Made by a program: the position numbers and the translations under genes
Assembly: GCA_039545355.1 (NCBI GenBank)
Contig: BCJJ01000030.1
Coordinates: 127,954 to 191,953 of the forward strand
Length of the DNA: 64,000 nt
Source of the DNA: Trichosporon coremiiforme
Lineage: Eukaryota; Basidiomycota; Tremellomycetes; Trichosporonales; Trichosporonaceae
Direction of reading: 5' to 3'
Part shown: positions 1 to 11,359 of the stretch, in pieces
Layout of the letters: each line of letters starts with the position of its first letter
Numbering within the stretch: position 1 is the first letter of the stretch
The notes under the pieces: generated by a model
Database searches by the model: none
Seen by the model: the letters and a program-made list of their open reading frames with translations, nothing else
What the model was told of the DNA's origin: nothing

Positions 1-399
1 CCTGGCCCCCAGCAGATTGCGTGGGACACCTGCATGGCACTCGCGGAGGCACGAATCTCCCCGTTCTACGACTTCGATGTGACACACCTGGCGTGGGATG
101 ATCGCACCATGGCTCTCGTCATCGGCAACCTCCGCCCACAGGAGAATTCGGACCGTGAGAAGGGCGCCACCCTAGTTCTCCCTGAGGACGTCGAGATCAA
201 TCTCCACGTCACGGTCGGCACGCAGAGTGAGGAAATTTCCGCATTCGAGTCCCGTAGTGTTGTGCGTACTGCCCGCGAGGCTATTGCCAAGGGTGTCCAG
301 AGTGGGGAGGGAGGAGAGTCGACCGAGGGTGGAGGTGCAGTGCACTGGGTCAAGGTCGGCCCGCTCAAGGGCTCCGGCCGTGTCAGGGGCATGTACTGA
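1..399 (+). CDS. 3' end of an unidentified protein (partial)
   Basis: The reading frame is open from base 1 to the TGA at 397-399, giving about 132 C-terminal residues; the 5' part lies outside the window. I do not recognise the family. The fragment has a hydrophobic/acidic segment around WDDRTMALVIGNLRP, then a VLPEDVEINLHVTVG stretch that reads like beta-strands, and a Gly/Ser/Glu-rich loop before a basic C-terminus. There are no membrane segments. The codon pattern (C or G in third positions) matches the neighbouring genes, which supports real coding sequence. An internal ATG at 34 is unlikely to be the true start, because similarly coding-like sequence continues upstream to base 1. The next gene is on the same strand about 400 bp downstream. 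Confidence 0.6.
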   Translation, partial: PGPQQIAWDTCMALAEARISPFYDFDVTHLAWDDRTMALVIGNLRPQENSDREKGATLVLPEDVEINLHVTVGTQSEEISAFESRSVVRTAREAIAKGVQSGEGGESTEGGGAVHWVKVGPLKGSGRVRGMY

Positions 400-796
400 T
401 AGAATGTTCATAGACCGAAGTGATAATGACAGATGTACTTTTACGACACAACATTGCTTCTTATTGTCGCAACCCATCTGTATGTCACCCTACATTGAGA
501 CAACCTGAGAAAATGCATGCATGCATAGCTCCGTGCCGCAATCAACGAAGCGGAAGTGTCGAAGTAAATTATAAGGGGGCCCGACGGAGTAAAGATAGCG
601 GAAGGTGGAGGAGGTGGAAAGTGGAGGCCGACGAATGTCGCAGCAGGTTGAACGCGTGTTTCGCGTTTGGTTCGAGCCGAGCCAATTTCAAAGAGACCGA
701 CCGAGCATCGCCTTTCGACGGGTTCCTTGTTGTCTTGGGTTGCCAGGTCCATCTTTCTTCCCGTTGCACTCTTCCTCACAACGGAGTCTGGTCGTC
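400..796. other. Intergenic region, 397 bp
   Basis: This holds the 3' end of the partial gene and the promoter/leader of the next one. A purine-rich GGAGGAGGTGGAAAG-type tract lies near 600-620. I see no further gene or clear element. Confidence 0.5.
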
Positions 797-2085
797 ATGT
801 CCAACTTCACCCTCACCATCGACGACTTCGACCCCGTCGTCCACTACGGCAACCCCCAGGCCTGGCAGACGCCCAACCCCCAGGATCACCCGGAGTGGTG
901 GAACGCAACCAGGGAGGAGACAAACTCGGCATGGCACCAGGGTGAGGTGCTACTGAAGGTGCCAGCTGACAACAGCGACGTACCACAACACGACAGCGAA
1001 GGGGGACGACTCCAAGTTCAGCTTCAACTTCACTGGTGAGTTTCGAGCTACTGCGCCCTCTAGCATAGCTAAACATCAGGCAACAAGGTCTCGATCTACG
1101 GCTCGTCGGGCGTGCCCAACTTCGACATTCGGATTGATGGAGAGAATACACCGGCGTGGATGAGCGCAGTCGGCAGCGTGGACGGGAATGGTGGCCGACC
1201 GCTCCTCTACGAGAAGGACGTGACCTACGGGAATCACACGCTCGAGTTCACGAACTATGACGGCTGGTTCCTCCTCGACTTGATCGAGGTCAGCATGCTG
1301 CTTGGCGCTGAGGGGTGAGCTTAATCTTTCCCGCACAGAGCTAATGTCAGCGCCGAGATGAAGAACACGACGGTGGACGACCGCGACACGTCTGTTCTCA
1401 AGTTTGATGGACAGTGGACACAGCAGGAGGGCCCGAACTTCTTCGACAAGACGTCGAGCTACACGAGTGCCGACGGCGCAAGCGTCGCCTTCAACTTCTC
1501 TGGTACGTTTCACCCTGCTTAATGTCGTCTTCGGTTCAAAGCTGACACCAGGCTCGGCCGTGTGGGTCTACGGCGACCAGAAAAATGACCACGGCGAGTT
1601 CAAGGTGCTCCTGAACGGCTCGGAGGTCGCGGTGAACAACGGCCGCTCGGGCTGCGGCGAGGGCTACTCCGCGACATGCGAAAAGCTGCACGGACTTGCG
1701 TTCTTCGCCGGCTCCTTGCCGCAGGGCACGCACGAGGTCAAGATCGTGAACCAGTCGCCTGGCGGCGACAAGCAGACCTTCTTCGGTGAGCTAACCTCGC
1801 GAGCTTGAGCTGACACCAGACCTCGACTACATCGAGTACACGACGCCGAGCCAGTACGCGCCGCCCGAGCTCGTCGGTGCCGCGACGCCGGTCGGCGCGA
1901 ACGAGACGGCCGAGGGCGTCAACGTTACCGGTGTTGGAGCCGTCGGCGGATCGACGTCTGGCGCCTCGCCTTCGGGATCGGCCAGCGCTGGCGCCGGCAA
2001 GGACGGCAGCGGCGCGTCTGCCCTCTCGCCGAGCCTGACCCTCGGCCTGTTCCTCGGCGCGTACGTCCTCCGCGCGCTCTCCTAA
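797..2085 (+). CDS. GPI-anchor-like protein with two beta-sandwich (galactose-binding-like) repeats
   Basis: Six exons: 797-941, 976-1035, 1080-1314, 1351-1502, 1552-1785, 1820-2085, giving 363 aa. All introns are short (34-49 nt) with GTGAG or GTACG donors and CTGAC/CTAA branch sites. The N-terminal half (around residues 8-115) and the second half (around 130-270) look like repeats of one fold: a WTQQEG or WHQATYHNT-type opening, an FxFxG strand, an aromatic I/VWVYG strand, a loop with glycines, and a closing HxLEFTN or HEVKIVN strand before LDLIEV/LDYIEY. Similar proteins are common in basidiomycetes, usually starting MSNF. The Ser/Gly-rich stalk followed by a hydrophobic C-terminus (LTLGLFLGAYVLRALS) with no charged tail looks like a GPI-attachment signal. 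No N-terminal signal peptide follows the chosen ATG, so an upstream exon may be missing. Surface or wall carbohydrate binding is an inference. Confidence 0.75.
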
Positions 2086-2474
2086 TGTGCTGGACACTGT
2101 AGCAACCCCTTAGATGTCGATACCTGTTTCACGCGCCGCTCGAGCGCTCTTCTAGAACTGACTGACGCGCGTGTTCTCCGGACATCTACTTACACATGCG
2201 CTGGCGTCCGTAGGTCTGCGGTCAGATGAGACATTTCCGCCCAAAGCCCAAAGAAACGCTCGTGCGGTCGTACGTCCACTTCCGTAGCCTTGCGACTGCG
2301 ACGCTCGATCTGGGCGCATCACTCGTGTCCACTTGTGTATCAAAGGACATCCGTGACGTCGAGGAGTGTCATGAACCGACGTGCTGCCGAGCAACCTCCT
2401 TCCCCAGCTTCTCAGAGCGATGCGATATAACTCCCTCCTGCCCTCTGACCTCTTTTCACTAACCACTTAGCACA
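2086..2474. other. Intergenic region, 389 bp
   Basis: Terminator of the GPI-like gene and promoter of the next plus-strand gene. A CT-rich leader lies just before the ATG (about 2415-2470). No gene was seen. Confidence 0.5.
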
Positions 2475-5158
2475 ATGGTGTCCTTCCGCCGCCTCATCTC
2501 TCACCGTTGGCACCACGACCCAGCTAACCCAGCTCCGCCTCCCGAACACGTCGAGCCCACTGCTACCCCCGCCAGCCAGCCAGTCCAGCGGACGAGCGAT
2601 CCACCTCGCGTCGTCTTCGCCCGTGGCTCCTTCACAGGCACGCCATTGACAGACACGCCAGAGCCAGGCTCCCTGCGCTCCAGCTATGGCTCGGCCGTGC
2701 ATGCCGCTCCACCGGTGCTCCCTCCCATTCTCCCTTCCCTACCTGTGGGCGGTGCCATTGCGCCGGGTGCACTCCTGGGCAGTCCGGCCAGACTGAGCAC
2801 CGACGCGGCCGAGGGAAAGGAAGCGTCCTCGCCTGTGCGCGTTGCGCATGACAGGGACGCGGACGTGCACTCCCCGCTCCACGGCGATATTGGACACGGG
2901 GGGGACACGTCGTTTGATAGTAACTACTCTGATCCGTTCAAGACCCCGCCCCGTACTCACTCAAACATCACCGACGCAGGGCATAAGGCAGCTCACATCC
3001 CCGCTGCCATTTACGAGGGCGACGAGAGGAGCAGGTCTGGTACTCCCAACACTAGCAACAATACGCCGCCTAGGCAGCACAGCCCGCACAGCGGTGTCTC
3101 CAGCGAGCCGACAGAGCGAGTGACGCCGACACAGAGCGACCACCAAGCTCACTCCGACCACCGGGCCCACCCTGGGAACCAGACCGAGTACCTCCAGCCC
3201 TTCGACGTTATCGACCGTCTCTCAGCAGAGAACAGCAGGGAGCAGTCCGGCGCCTCGACACCCGCTCATTTCTTCAGCAGCGCATCCACGCCGCTCCCAC
3301 ACACGCCGAGGAGCCAGCCTGCTTCCCCTCCCGACTCGCCGCACCTGTCTCCCCAGCAGGCCGCGGGCTCGTTGCCCGCCACACCAGAGGCACCGCTCAG
3401 AGGAGTGAGCCAACCCCCGCCCGCGTCGAGGCATAACACACCTCCTCCCTCTGCAGCAGCTGCGCCCTACGGACGAGACTCGCCTGCGCCCGCTGCACCC
3501 TCTCCCATCCCAGCGGCACCTTGGGGCGCGCAGAAACACAACGACGTCGCACCTCCTTCGCCCGCCCCTCCTCCGCACGATTGCACCTCGCACCGCGTCC
3601 TGCTCCACGGCCACAGAGGTCATCAAGGTCACAAGCACCCCAAACTCCCGCTCGAGACGCAAAAGCCGTACCACCCGCGCCCCGAATCCATTTCCTCCAC
3701 CTCTCCTTCTTCCACCGAGGAACCTCCCGAAGAGCACGCCTCCAGGTTTCACATCAGTATGCCCCGCTGGCGACGTGGGTCTACCTCCTCCGCCTCCTCC
3801 AGTGACGAGGACGAGGACGAGGACGAGGTCTCTGGTCCCGGCCTGCGCGTGAGTCAAGTCACCACTTCCTGTCCCCTCCCTCTCCTGAAGCTTTGTGAAA
3901 TGGGGTGAAGCTGATCACAGCCACTCGAGATCAAGGCCGACAGCGCGGAAATGGCCGCCGGCACTAGGTCCATTGCATGGTGCGACGAGCTCAAGGTCTT
4001 CCATGGCCCGATCCCCGCACAGCTGATTGGAGGACGGTTCCCGCCTCTCGAGCTCGCGGGCGAGGGCGAGAAGAACTCAAAGAGCCCCCTGGCTAAGGCG
4101 AAGGCGCTGCCCAAGACTGGTCTCACGAGGGTTGGCTCGGCGATCAGTTCGGTCGCCAGCGGTTCCCGCGCTGGAAGCCGCGCGGCGTCAGTCAAAGGCC
4201 ACGAAGACGACGAGGGCCAGTTTGCCGACTCGACTTTCGGGCTGGACATCAACGACACGCTCCAGCTTTCGCCGAACCGCGCCATCGACCCCGACTCCCC
4301 CTCCGACCCAGCCACCAACGGTCCCGCGACCGACGACGCCAGCTGGCTCGCCTCGTGGCCACTCCCCCGCCCAGCCCCATCAAAGCTCAACGTCTCCGAC
4401 TCCCTGACGGGGCGTACTTACACCGCCTCCCGCCTCGGTGCCTCCATCGGGTCCAAGAAGATTGTCAAGTTCTTCCTGGGCTCCGAGTCGGGTCATGCTC
4501 AGTCCGAGGCGAGAGCTTATGAGTTGACGGCCGACAGCGGCGTGACTGCCAAGTGGTACGGGGCTTATGGGGGCTTCCACCCTAGGATTGGGCGCAAGGG
4601 GTCCATGAGGGCGAATCAGGTGCTCGTGTATGCGCTTGTTAGCGAGGAGGTCGGGGAAGAGGTTGTCGTCGAGAAGCTGTGGAAGAAGGAGAAGTGAGTG
4701 TCTCTTCGTCCCACCATGCCCTTCTTCGCCCTCCATTCGCCTTCCATTCGCCGGTTCTTCTCCTCCTTCCATTCTGTCTACTTCCCCTTTCCCATTCACC
4801 TTGTCCGTATTCTTCCTCGCATCGACCGCTGTGCCCACCCCTCCTTCCCTCCGGTCAAAGGAGGTATGAAGGCGGCCAGAAGCAACCAAACACCAAGCTA
4901 AACGCGAAGTTTTTACACGAGGGACGTCGAGCTGAACCCAGACGCGCGATTGCGAAACTGTACAACACCCTGCATGCCCATGGCGTACTGCACAACACAC
5001 CCGCGGCCGAGCACTGGCGTACCTGCAAAAACGGCTTCCGCCTTATCTCGTTCTCCGAGGCGCTGTTCCGTGACGACATGGACGAGGACGGCTGGGACGA
5101 GGTGTGCAGGGCTGAGGACCGGGTCGTCCATAATCTCCTGGGTTTGAGCGAGGACTGA
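2475..5158 (+). CDS. Large disordered protein with a degenerate protein-kinase-like C-terminus
   Basis: Three exons: 2475-3848, 3921-4693 and 4861-5158, giving 814 aa. The last intron (167 nt) is the least certain. Residues 1 to about 450 are Pro/Ser/His-rich and probably disordered, ending in an acidic DEDEDEDE block. The ordered part begins near residue 460 (MAAGTRSIAWCDELKVF). The final 100 residues contain LHAHGVLHN, then W, then GFRLISFSEA. That spacing resembles the kinase catalytic loop LHxxGVxHxD followed by LIDFDxA found in fungal kinase-like proteins, but the catalytic Asp is replaced and the DFD motif reads SFS. I therefore read it as a pseudokinase-type domain; this is inference from short motifs. 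Alternatively it is an unrelated fold with chance similarity. It overlaps no other gene and converges on SRC1, whose 3' end is 156 bp away. Confidence 0.65.
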
Positions 5159-5314
5159 GTCGGTTTCGTAGCGCTGGCGTTAGGGTTGGGTTAGTGATCA
5201 GAGACACATGTCAGTGTGAGAGTACGATGCAGATATGCCAGAACGAATCACCTGCATAGACGAAAGCACGCACAAAGCCGGAACAGGAACATTAGAAAAC
5301 TATCGTATTACAGA

Positions 5315-7959
5315 TCAGAACGCGACGTGGCCTGGCCGTTGCGGCGACGTAACCTGCTCCTGCACACCCATAGAGATGCGCGGGCGGCCGCCGACGCCAG
5401 TCCACTCCCAGGTCTTCCACAAGTCGCCGCGGACCTCGCGCTCGCGCGTCGCCACGTTCGCGTTGCGCTCGATTTCCTTCTCGACACGCGCCCAGAGCCG
5501 CTGGCGCTTCGCGTCGTCGCCCTCGGACCGCGGAAGGATCACGTCCCGCAGCTGCGCCGGGGGAAGGTACGACTGCGGAGTCACGACCGGGTCCGTGTAG
5601 TGCTGGTACTCCTGGTCCTGGAGGCGGTGGAGGACAGTGTCGACGAGCTCGCGCGCGCGCTTCTTCTCCTTCTCGCGCTCGCTCATGTGGTGGCTGAACG
5701 CTCCGATAGAGGCCAGCACGACAAGGAGACCCATAATCTGCTTTCGGAACTCCTGCATGAAGTCGCGCGCGCCGACCTTGGCCCTGCACTGAAGCGAGAG
5801 CTCGGCGCGCTGCGCCGTGTACCACGAGTCGCCTTCTGGGTCGATCGACTCGACGATGTCTCCGTGGTCGACCAGGTCCTTGAGCGCCGCGACAAAGACG
5901 TCATCGAACGCGTCTTGGGACATCTTCGGGTTACGCCTAGCGGCAAAGTAGTCGTGCAGGCTCTGCTCCGATGTGCCGTAGCACAGGCCAGCGCCCTTCG
6001 TGCACTCCTTGTCTGTGCCGGCGCAGACGACGAGACCACGGCCACGGGCCAGGTGGCGCTCAATCTCGCGCGCCATCTGACCAACCTGGCGCATGCGCGC
6101 CGTGTCCGGGCGGCACTCGGGCGTGAACACGCGCGACGGCAGGCCGGGGAGACCGTCGAGCAGCGGGGAGATCGGAGCCAGCAGCGACGGCGTCAGGATG
6201 TACTCGGGGGCGCATGCGACGACCTCGCCGTTCACGCACTTGGCGTTGTGCGGGCAGGGCGTGCACTTGGTCGGACGAGGCAGGAAGGGCACGAGGGGAA
6301 GCGCACTGATGTCGCAGTTGAGAGCAAGTGCGTCAGGGTGGTCCGAGCGGTGCTGCGTGGAAAGCGCGACGCAGTGCTGCGCCTCGGCGATCGGCTGCTC
6401 ACGCGCCTGGATCACGTCGTTGGTCATGGAACCTGTGTCGCAATACCCGTTTGAGGATGAGACCGTCTTCCAGTGTCCGCCCCAGGAGAGCAGAAGCAGG
6501 CCACTGAGGATCAAGGCCATCATGGAACCGTTGGGCACGGGCGCGGAGCGCTTCTTCGTGATAGTCTGCGTCCGCTTGACGACGACCTGCGGCTGCTCCT
6601 CCCTCTCCTTCTCCGCCTGGGCGACCTGGCGCGCGACGTCGTCGTTCAGCGCCTCGGCCTCGTCGGCGTCGCGTTGGATAGCAGCGCGGAAATCGTCCGT
6701 CGGTGACCGCAGCTCCTCCTGACTGGGACCAACGCGGCGCAGAATACTCTGCGTTGGGGCCGAGGTCGCAGTCCACTCGCTTGGTCGCGGAGCGCGGCGC
6801 TTCGTCTCACCGAGACCGAGAGAAGACTGAGATCAGCTCTGCGTCCCTTACTAAGCTGGCGATACTCACCTTGCGCCTCCGGCGCTCGCGCTCGATGGCA
6901 GCCTCAGCAGCCTCCTCGGTGCCGCTCTGGAACGGGTTGAAGTCGGAGAAGGTCGTCTCGTCTGCCTCGGACGAGTGGCGCGACTTGCGGCGGGGCTTGC
7001 TCTCCCTGGGCTCGTCGCGGGGCGCGGGGGGCGCAAAGCTTGTGCGCGGCTTGCGCACTGACGGCGGCGGTAACGCGTCGCTCGAGGAAGACGGCTCGTT
7101 GATGATGGGCGGAACGGGCTTGGTCGACTTGCGGCGTGCGCTCGGTGGCGGCACGGGCGCGTGCTCGGCGGGAGGCGGTGTGCTCTTCTTAGGAGTGGTG
7201 ATCTGAATCTCGATCTCCTGCTTGGGCTTCCTTGACCGGGGCTTGGCGGGGGCGTCCGAGTCGTCGTCGACGATCTCCGCCTGCGTGACACGTCGTCGGG
7301 AGACACGCGGCTTCTTCTCCTTAACGACCTCCTTCTCCTCCTCCTCGGCCACGGGCACGGGCTCGGGTGCGGGCTTGGCCGCAATCTTTCGGGACCGCGG
7401 CTTCTTAGGCGGCGGAGCGTCCTGGGCCTCCGGCTCGACCTCGTCGGACGCGACGGTCGCGGATGACTTCTTGGCGCGCGCCCTTGAGCGCTTTACGCCC
7501 GACGTCGGCGGGGAGGGCTCTCGCCCGACGGGCGACTCGTCGCCCGTATTGCTGACCGCGATGATGCCGCGGCCGGAGGGGCGGACGCGCGCGTCGGCGG
7601 CGAGAATCTCGGCGGCACGGGACTGCACATGGTTCTCGAAGAGGGCGACGAGGTCTGCTTTCTTGGCCGAGGAGGGGAACTTGATCGAGTGCTCGACGAG
7701 GATGGATCTGGTCTGTCAGCTGCCGGAGATTATCCGAGATGGTGGATGGATGACGCCGAGGAGGGACGACGAATGGGATGGAGCGTGATGACGCCGACAT
7801 GGGACATGGCTCGCGTCATAAACAAACGCGGACTGACCGGAGCTGAGGTACCTGAGGACACAGTTAGCTGTCTGCGGGGCGTGGAGGAGGGCAACGTACC
7901 CTGAGGGAGGTGGCGATGAAACCCTCGGCGAGGTAGACTTCACGCGCGGGAGCGGCCAT
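5315..7959 (-). CDS. SRC1: Inner nuclear membrane protein, Src1/Heh1/MAN1 family
   Basis: Four exons on the minus strand: 7959-7900, 7851-7838, 7707-6870 and 6826-5315, giving 807 aa. Exon 2 is only 14 nt and completes the HeH/LEM-like helix-extension-helix: YLAEGF at residues 9-14, VPQLRSILVEH, then FPSSAKKADLVALFENH to about residue 50. A long basic, Ser/Pro-rich linker follows (nuclear localisation likely). Then come a first membrane helix near residues 405-420 (MMALILSGLLLLSW), a Cys-containing lumenal loop (PTKCTPCPHNAKC), a second helix near 672-690 (IMGLLVVLASIGAF), and the Man1-Src1 C-terminal winged-helix domain. Order and length match family members, which tether chromatin (rDNA and telomeres in yeasts) to the nuclear envelope and help nuclear pore assembly. 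It is divergent from REV7. Confidence 0.92.
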
Positions 7960-8444
7960 GTCGTGCGTGGTGGTGTCGGCGCGATGCGCTGTGCGCTGGA
8001 TGGCTTGAAGAGATGGGGAGAAGACAAGGCCGAGTGGTCCGCGGGGAGCATCTTCTTGGGCGCCGGCGTGCGGCAATGTTTGTGTCGTCTGCCCTCGGGG
8101 CGGGTTTGCTTCCGCTAATGCAGGGGTTTATCCGCTGTTATTGGGGGCTATTCGCCACCCATTAAGGTTTTGACGTCATTGCCTAATGCGCGATTAACAA
8201 GCGCATTACCTCGCATTACCCCACGGACCGCATGTGCGCTAGCACGGGCCGCGCGAAAGCTGAATGGGCGTAAATGGCGTTGGTAGGGAATCAATGTCCA
8301 CCGCCGCCGCATCCGACGCACGAGGGGAGGGACGGGAGGGACCTGAACAACAACAAGCGATCGAGGGATCAAAACAAACACCCACCGCCGCCGCGACTAG
8401 CTCGGAGCGACCAAACGATCCAGCGACTGTCCCTCCCAGCCGCC
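7960..8444. promoter_or_regulatory. Shared divergent promoter region of SRC1 and REV7
   Basis: 485 bp lie between the two start codons. It contains AT-rich GCATTACC-type repeats near 8200-8220 and a GCGCGAAA sequence at 8251-8258 that resembles E2F/SBF/MBF cell-cycle sites. The site assignment is only a resemblance. No TATA box was seen. Confidence 0.35.
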
Positions 8445-9376
8445 ATGTCGCGCTCCGAACCAGGCGTCAGCTTCAAAGGTATGCACCAGCTGCAAGGCTC
8501 TGGACTCAGCTGACAGGCAGAGACGGTGCAGGCAGTCGCCACGCTGCTCGAGGTGACGCTGCACACGCTCCTGTGTGTCCGCGGTGTGTACCCGCCGAGC
8601 ACCTTTGCGCGGAGGAGAGCACACGGCGTGCCAGTGTACCAGTCGCGGCACCCGGACGTGCGCGCGTATATTGCGAATGTAGTGCAGGGACTATCAAAGG
8701 ACCTCGAGCTTGGCCTCCTCCGCCGTGTCACCGTAGTCATCAAGGCAATGGACGGGCTGCCGCTGGAGCGCTTCATCATTGACTTTGGGTTCATGCAGAT
8801 GGACGCTCTCGACGGAGCGAACAGAGATGCGAGGTGGGTAGAGCGAGCGCCAAGGATCTGGAAGCGACGCGGATCAGCTTCCTGCTGTGGACCGGTAGCT
8901 GACGACAGAATCATAGGAGCCCCCTCCGCCTTCGACCTCGACCTCCTTCTGCGCGGCTTCCTCGTGCGTCTGGTCGCGCTCGACTCACAACTACAAGACC
9001 TGAGGGGCGAAACAACCTGGGCCCTCGTCGCCGAGACGCATGACGGGCGCGAACCGACGTTCAAGGGTGACGGAGTGAGTCTGCCCAAGGGCCACGGGCC
9101 TGTGTAGGGCTTAGCTATCGTATCGTTGGGCTCAGAGCTGACATTAGTCCGTGCCGCTATGGACGCCAGCGCTTGCACAGGACACGCTGCACGCCGGCCG
9201 AGACGGGCACGACGACGACGAGCGGCACGAACCCCTATTGAGCGTAAGGGCCGTTGAGACTGGTGTGATTGACGTGAGTTCGCAGCTAGAAAGAAACTCG
9301 AGCAAGCTGACAGCAGCTCCGCATGGTCGTGCAGGAGTGCACTGCGAAGACAGGGCGAGAACGACTGAGCCCGTAG
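8445..9376 (+). CDS. REV7: HORMA-domain protein Rev7 (DNA polymerase zeta accessory subunit)
   Basis: Five exons: 8445-8478, 8521-8833, 8909-9074, 9148-9273 and 9317-9376, giving 232 aa, close to known Rev7/MAD2B proteins. The HORMA core is visible: an N-terminal helix TVQAVATLLEVTLHTLL, the VRGVYPPSTF motif typical of Rev7, VPVYQSRHPDVRAYI, then VVIKAMDGLPLERFIIDF, and near the C-terminus LLSVRAVETGVIDLRMVVQE, the safety-belt region. Rev7 bridges Rev3 and Rev1 in translesion synthesis in the nucleus. Intron 2 (8834-8908) is 75 nt, a multiple of three, and has no in-frame stop, so its retention would insert 25 residues instead of truncating the protein. Splicing is preferred because of the CTGACGACAG acceptor and the family alignment. 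Confidence 0.9.
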
Positions 9377-9680
9377 TCTATGCTTCCGCAACTCACATCC
9401 AGCCCACTGAGGCCCCGCTCCGCGAGGACTTGACCCAATCCAGAACCACCCCCGCTTACACAGCGTGATCAATTATCAATAAGGACCCAATCGCGCTGTC
9501 CGACCGAGTACAACTCCAGCATCATCACAGAACGTAAAATGCACAGTGAACATGGGTCGGAGCTAAATGAATGGGGTGTACAATGTATGGGTTGTATGCC
9601 GATGCAGAATATGCCTTGCGTTGCCTTTACTTCTTGTCGAACGGGTTGCTGCTGTCAGCTTTGGTCCGCATTTACCGAGC
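9377..9680. other. Convergent 3' intergenic region, 304 bp
   Basis: Lies between the stop codons of REV7 (plus) and the CUE gene (minus), so it should hold both polyadenylation regions. Nothing else was recognised. Confidence 0.5.
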
Positions 9681-11049
9681 TCACACAGTGTATCCAAGGT
9701 CGTCATCGTCATCATCATCGTCGCTGTCGCCGAGCTGGTGCGGCGACACGGAGGGAACGTGGCGGTGCTTGCTCTTCTCTTCAGGGTGCGTCGGCGTCGT
9801 CGGGCTCTGCACCGAGTTGTCGCCCGAGGCGGAGAGGAGCTCGACACGGCGTTTCGGCAGGAAGCCGAGTTTTGCTGAGATGTTAGCTACATGTGAAGCA
9901 ACACATAGCTGAAGACGTAGGGTGGGGCTTACCAAGATCAATCTTGCCGGGCGAACTGGGACGTCCGCTCGGGCTCGCCGGGCTCGCCGGGCTGGCGGTG
10001 CCACTGTTGTTGCCGCTGCGTGGCGGTGAGATCTTTCTGCTGACAGCGCGCGGTGAGAGAGGTTGAGCGTCCTCAACATCGTCGAGCTCAGACGGCGACC
10101 AGCGCGCGGCCTCGGCGGCTCCAGTGTAAGCGGCGTGCGGGCCGTGTCTGTCTGTCAGCTTCGCAGAAACAACCGTTCAGCTGGCGGTAACTTACCGCCC
10201 CGGCGTTCCCCATAATCCGCCCGTGCGAATGGTCGAGGACTCGGGGTTCTGCCCATGGTCGCGCTGGCCGCTGAACCCATCATACTTGGCTTTCGCGCGG
10301 TTGATCAACGAGCTGAAGGTTTGCTTGCCCTGCTCGGCGATGTGGAGGACCTTCTTCTCGAAGTCTGTGAACTGCACGTCCTCCTCGCCGTACTTCTGCT
10401 GCAGCTCGTGCGCGCGGGCGTAGTCGCCCTCGTAGGGCGAAGGTCCGTGGCGGGGTGCGCGTGGCTTGCGCACACGCGGCTCGTACGGCGGCACATACGT
10501 CGCCGGGTCGAACGGTTTCTCGTCGCGGTCGAGGCGCGCTGCAAGCGTGTCGCGCACGCGGCGCGAGGCGTCCGCGGTCCGGGCCTGCGCACCATGCCCC
10601 TGATATGGAGGAGCACGCGGCGGCGGCGGGAAACGGTCGGCATGGTCTTGCCTATCCTGGAAGTGCAGAGCTTGCGCAAAGTCGGCGTCAAGGCTCGCCT
10701 GCCTCTCCCGCTCACTCGGCGCCGCGTCCGGCACAAACGACGGGTCCGTCATGCCGAGGAGGTGCTCGGCGGCGGCGTCCTTCGAGCCCGTGCTCTCGAG
10801 AACCGCCTCGATCACACCAGCATCGATGATTGGGAACATCGCCGACAGTTCCTTCACCGCCTCCTTGTCGACTCCCGTCTCGGGGACAACTGACGTCTCC
10901 GCAGGGGAAGGCGAGGGCCTTGCGTTAGGAGAGGCTCTCGCAACATCGTATGAGGGCGGAGGCGAGCCGGACTTCGGGGCTCCCAATGGCGTGACCGGGG
11001 GAGTGCTCTTGTCGACCTTTTCGGACCCCTCCTTGGTCGGAGAAGACAT
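9681..11049 (-). CDS. CUE-domain ubiquitin-binding protein (Cue5-like possible)
   Basis: Three exons on the minus strand: 11049-10196, 10147-9933 and 9874-9681, giving 420 aa. A CUE domain lies near residues 65-105: KEAVKELSAMFPIID, VIEAVLESTGSKDAAAEHLLGM, with the MFP and terminal LL motifs expected for ubiquitin contact. A PPPSY (PPxY) sequence sits upstream near residue 30 and could bind a WW-domain ligase. The middle carries charged helices (RVRDTLAARLDRDEKPFDP; ARAHELQQKYGEEDVQFTDFEKKVLHIAEQGKQ, shown here only as short motifs). The tail is Ser/Pro-rich with SPASPASP repeats and ends in an acidic run of Asp before LGYTV. Domain order resembles fungal Cue5-type receptors that link ubiquitinated cargo to autophagy, but I see no clear Atg8-interacting motif, so function is inferred only to ubiquitin binding. 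Confidence 0.8.
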
Positions 11050-11359
11050 AGCTGGGTGTGCGCGAAGTGTGTGGTGGGAGATGGAGTGACGAGGAAGACA
11101 GCGCGGGAGGAGATGTCGTCCTTGGCTCAGTGTCTGTGCGTTCCCGCGTCCTGAGGCCCAGCTGCGATCGTTCAACCGGAACTGATTGCCGTTATCTGCC
11201 CAAATACCGCTCACACTCAAAAGATAAGCGGGATCAAATCATATTACAACTCAATTTCAAAACCCCCCCAGCAGAAGTCGCCACCCAACGTCAGCGAACT
11301 CGCCTTGACTTTGTTTTCGTTCCCTCCACTCCTCCACCCAACTTCAAAACAGCGACACC
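11050..11359. promoter_or_regulatory. Shared divergent promoter of the CUE gene and KIN17
   Basis: 310 bp separate the two start codons. The half next to KIN17 is AT-richer (around 11220-11260) with a pyrimidine tract (CCTCCACTCCTCCACCC) before the ATG, as expected for fungal core promoters. No defined factor site is claimed. Confidence 0.4.

Noticed and set aside
667..945. Alternative signal-peptide exon for the GPI-like protein
   Set aside because: The hydrophobic peptide is out of frame and no donor/acceptor pair joins it well to the MSNF exon; kept only as a finding to test.
5216..6454. 412-codon open frame on the plus strand
   Set aside because: It is antisense to SRC1 exon 4; Arg/Ala/Leu-rich composition is the mirror of GC-rich codons and the minus-strand product is a clear family member.
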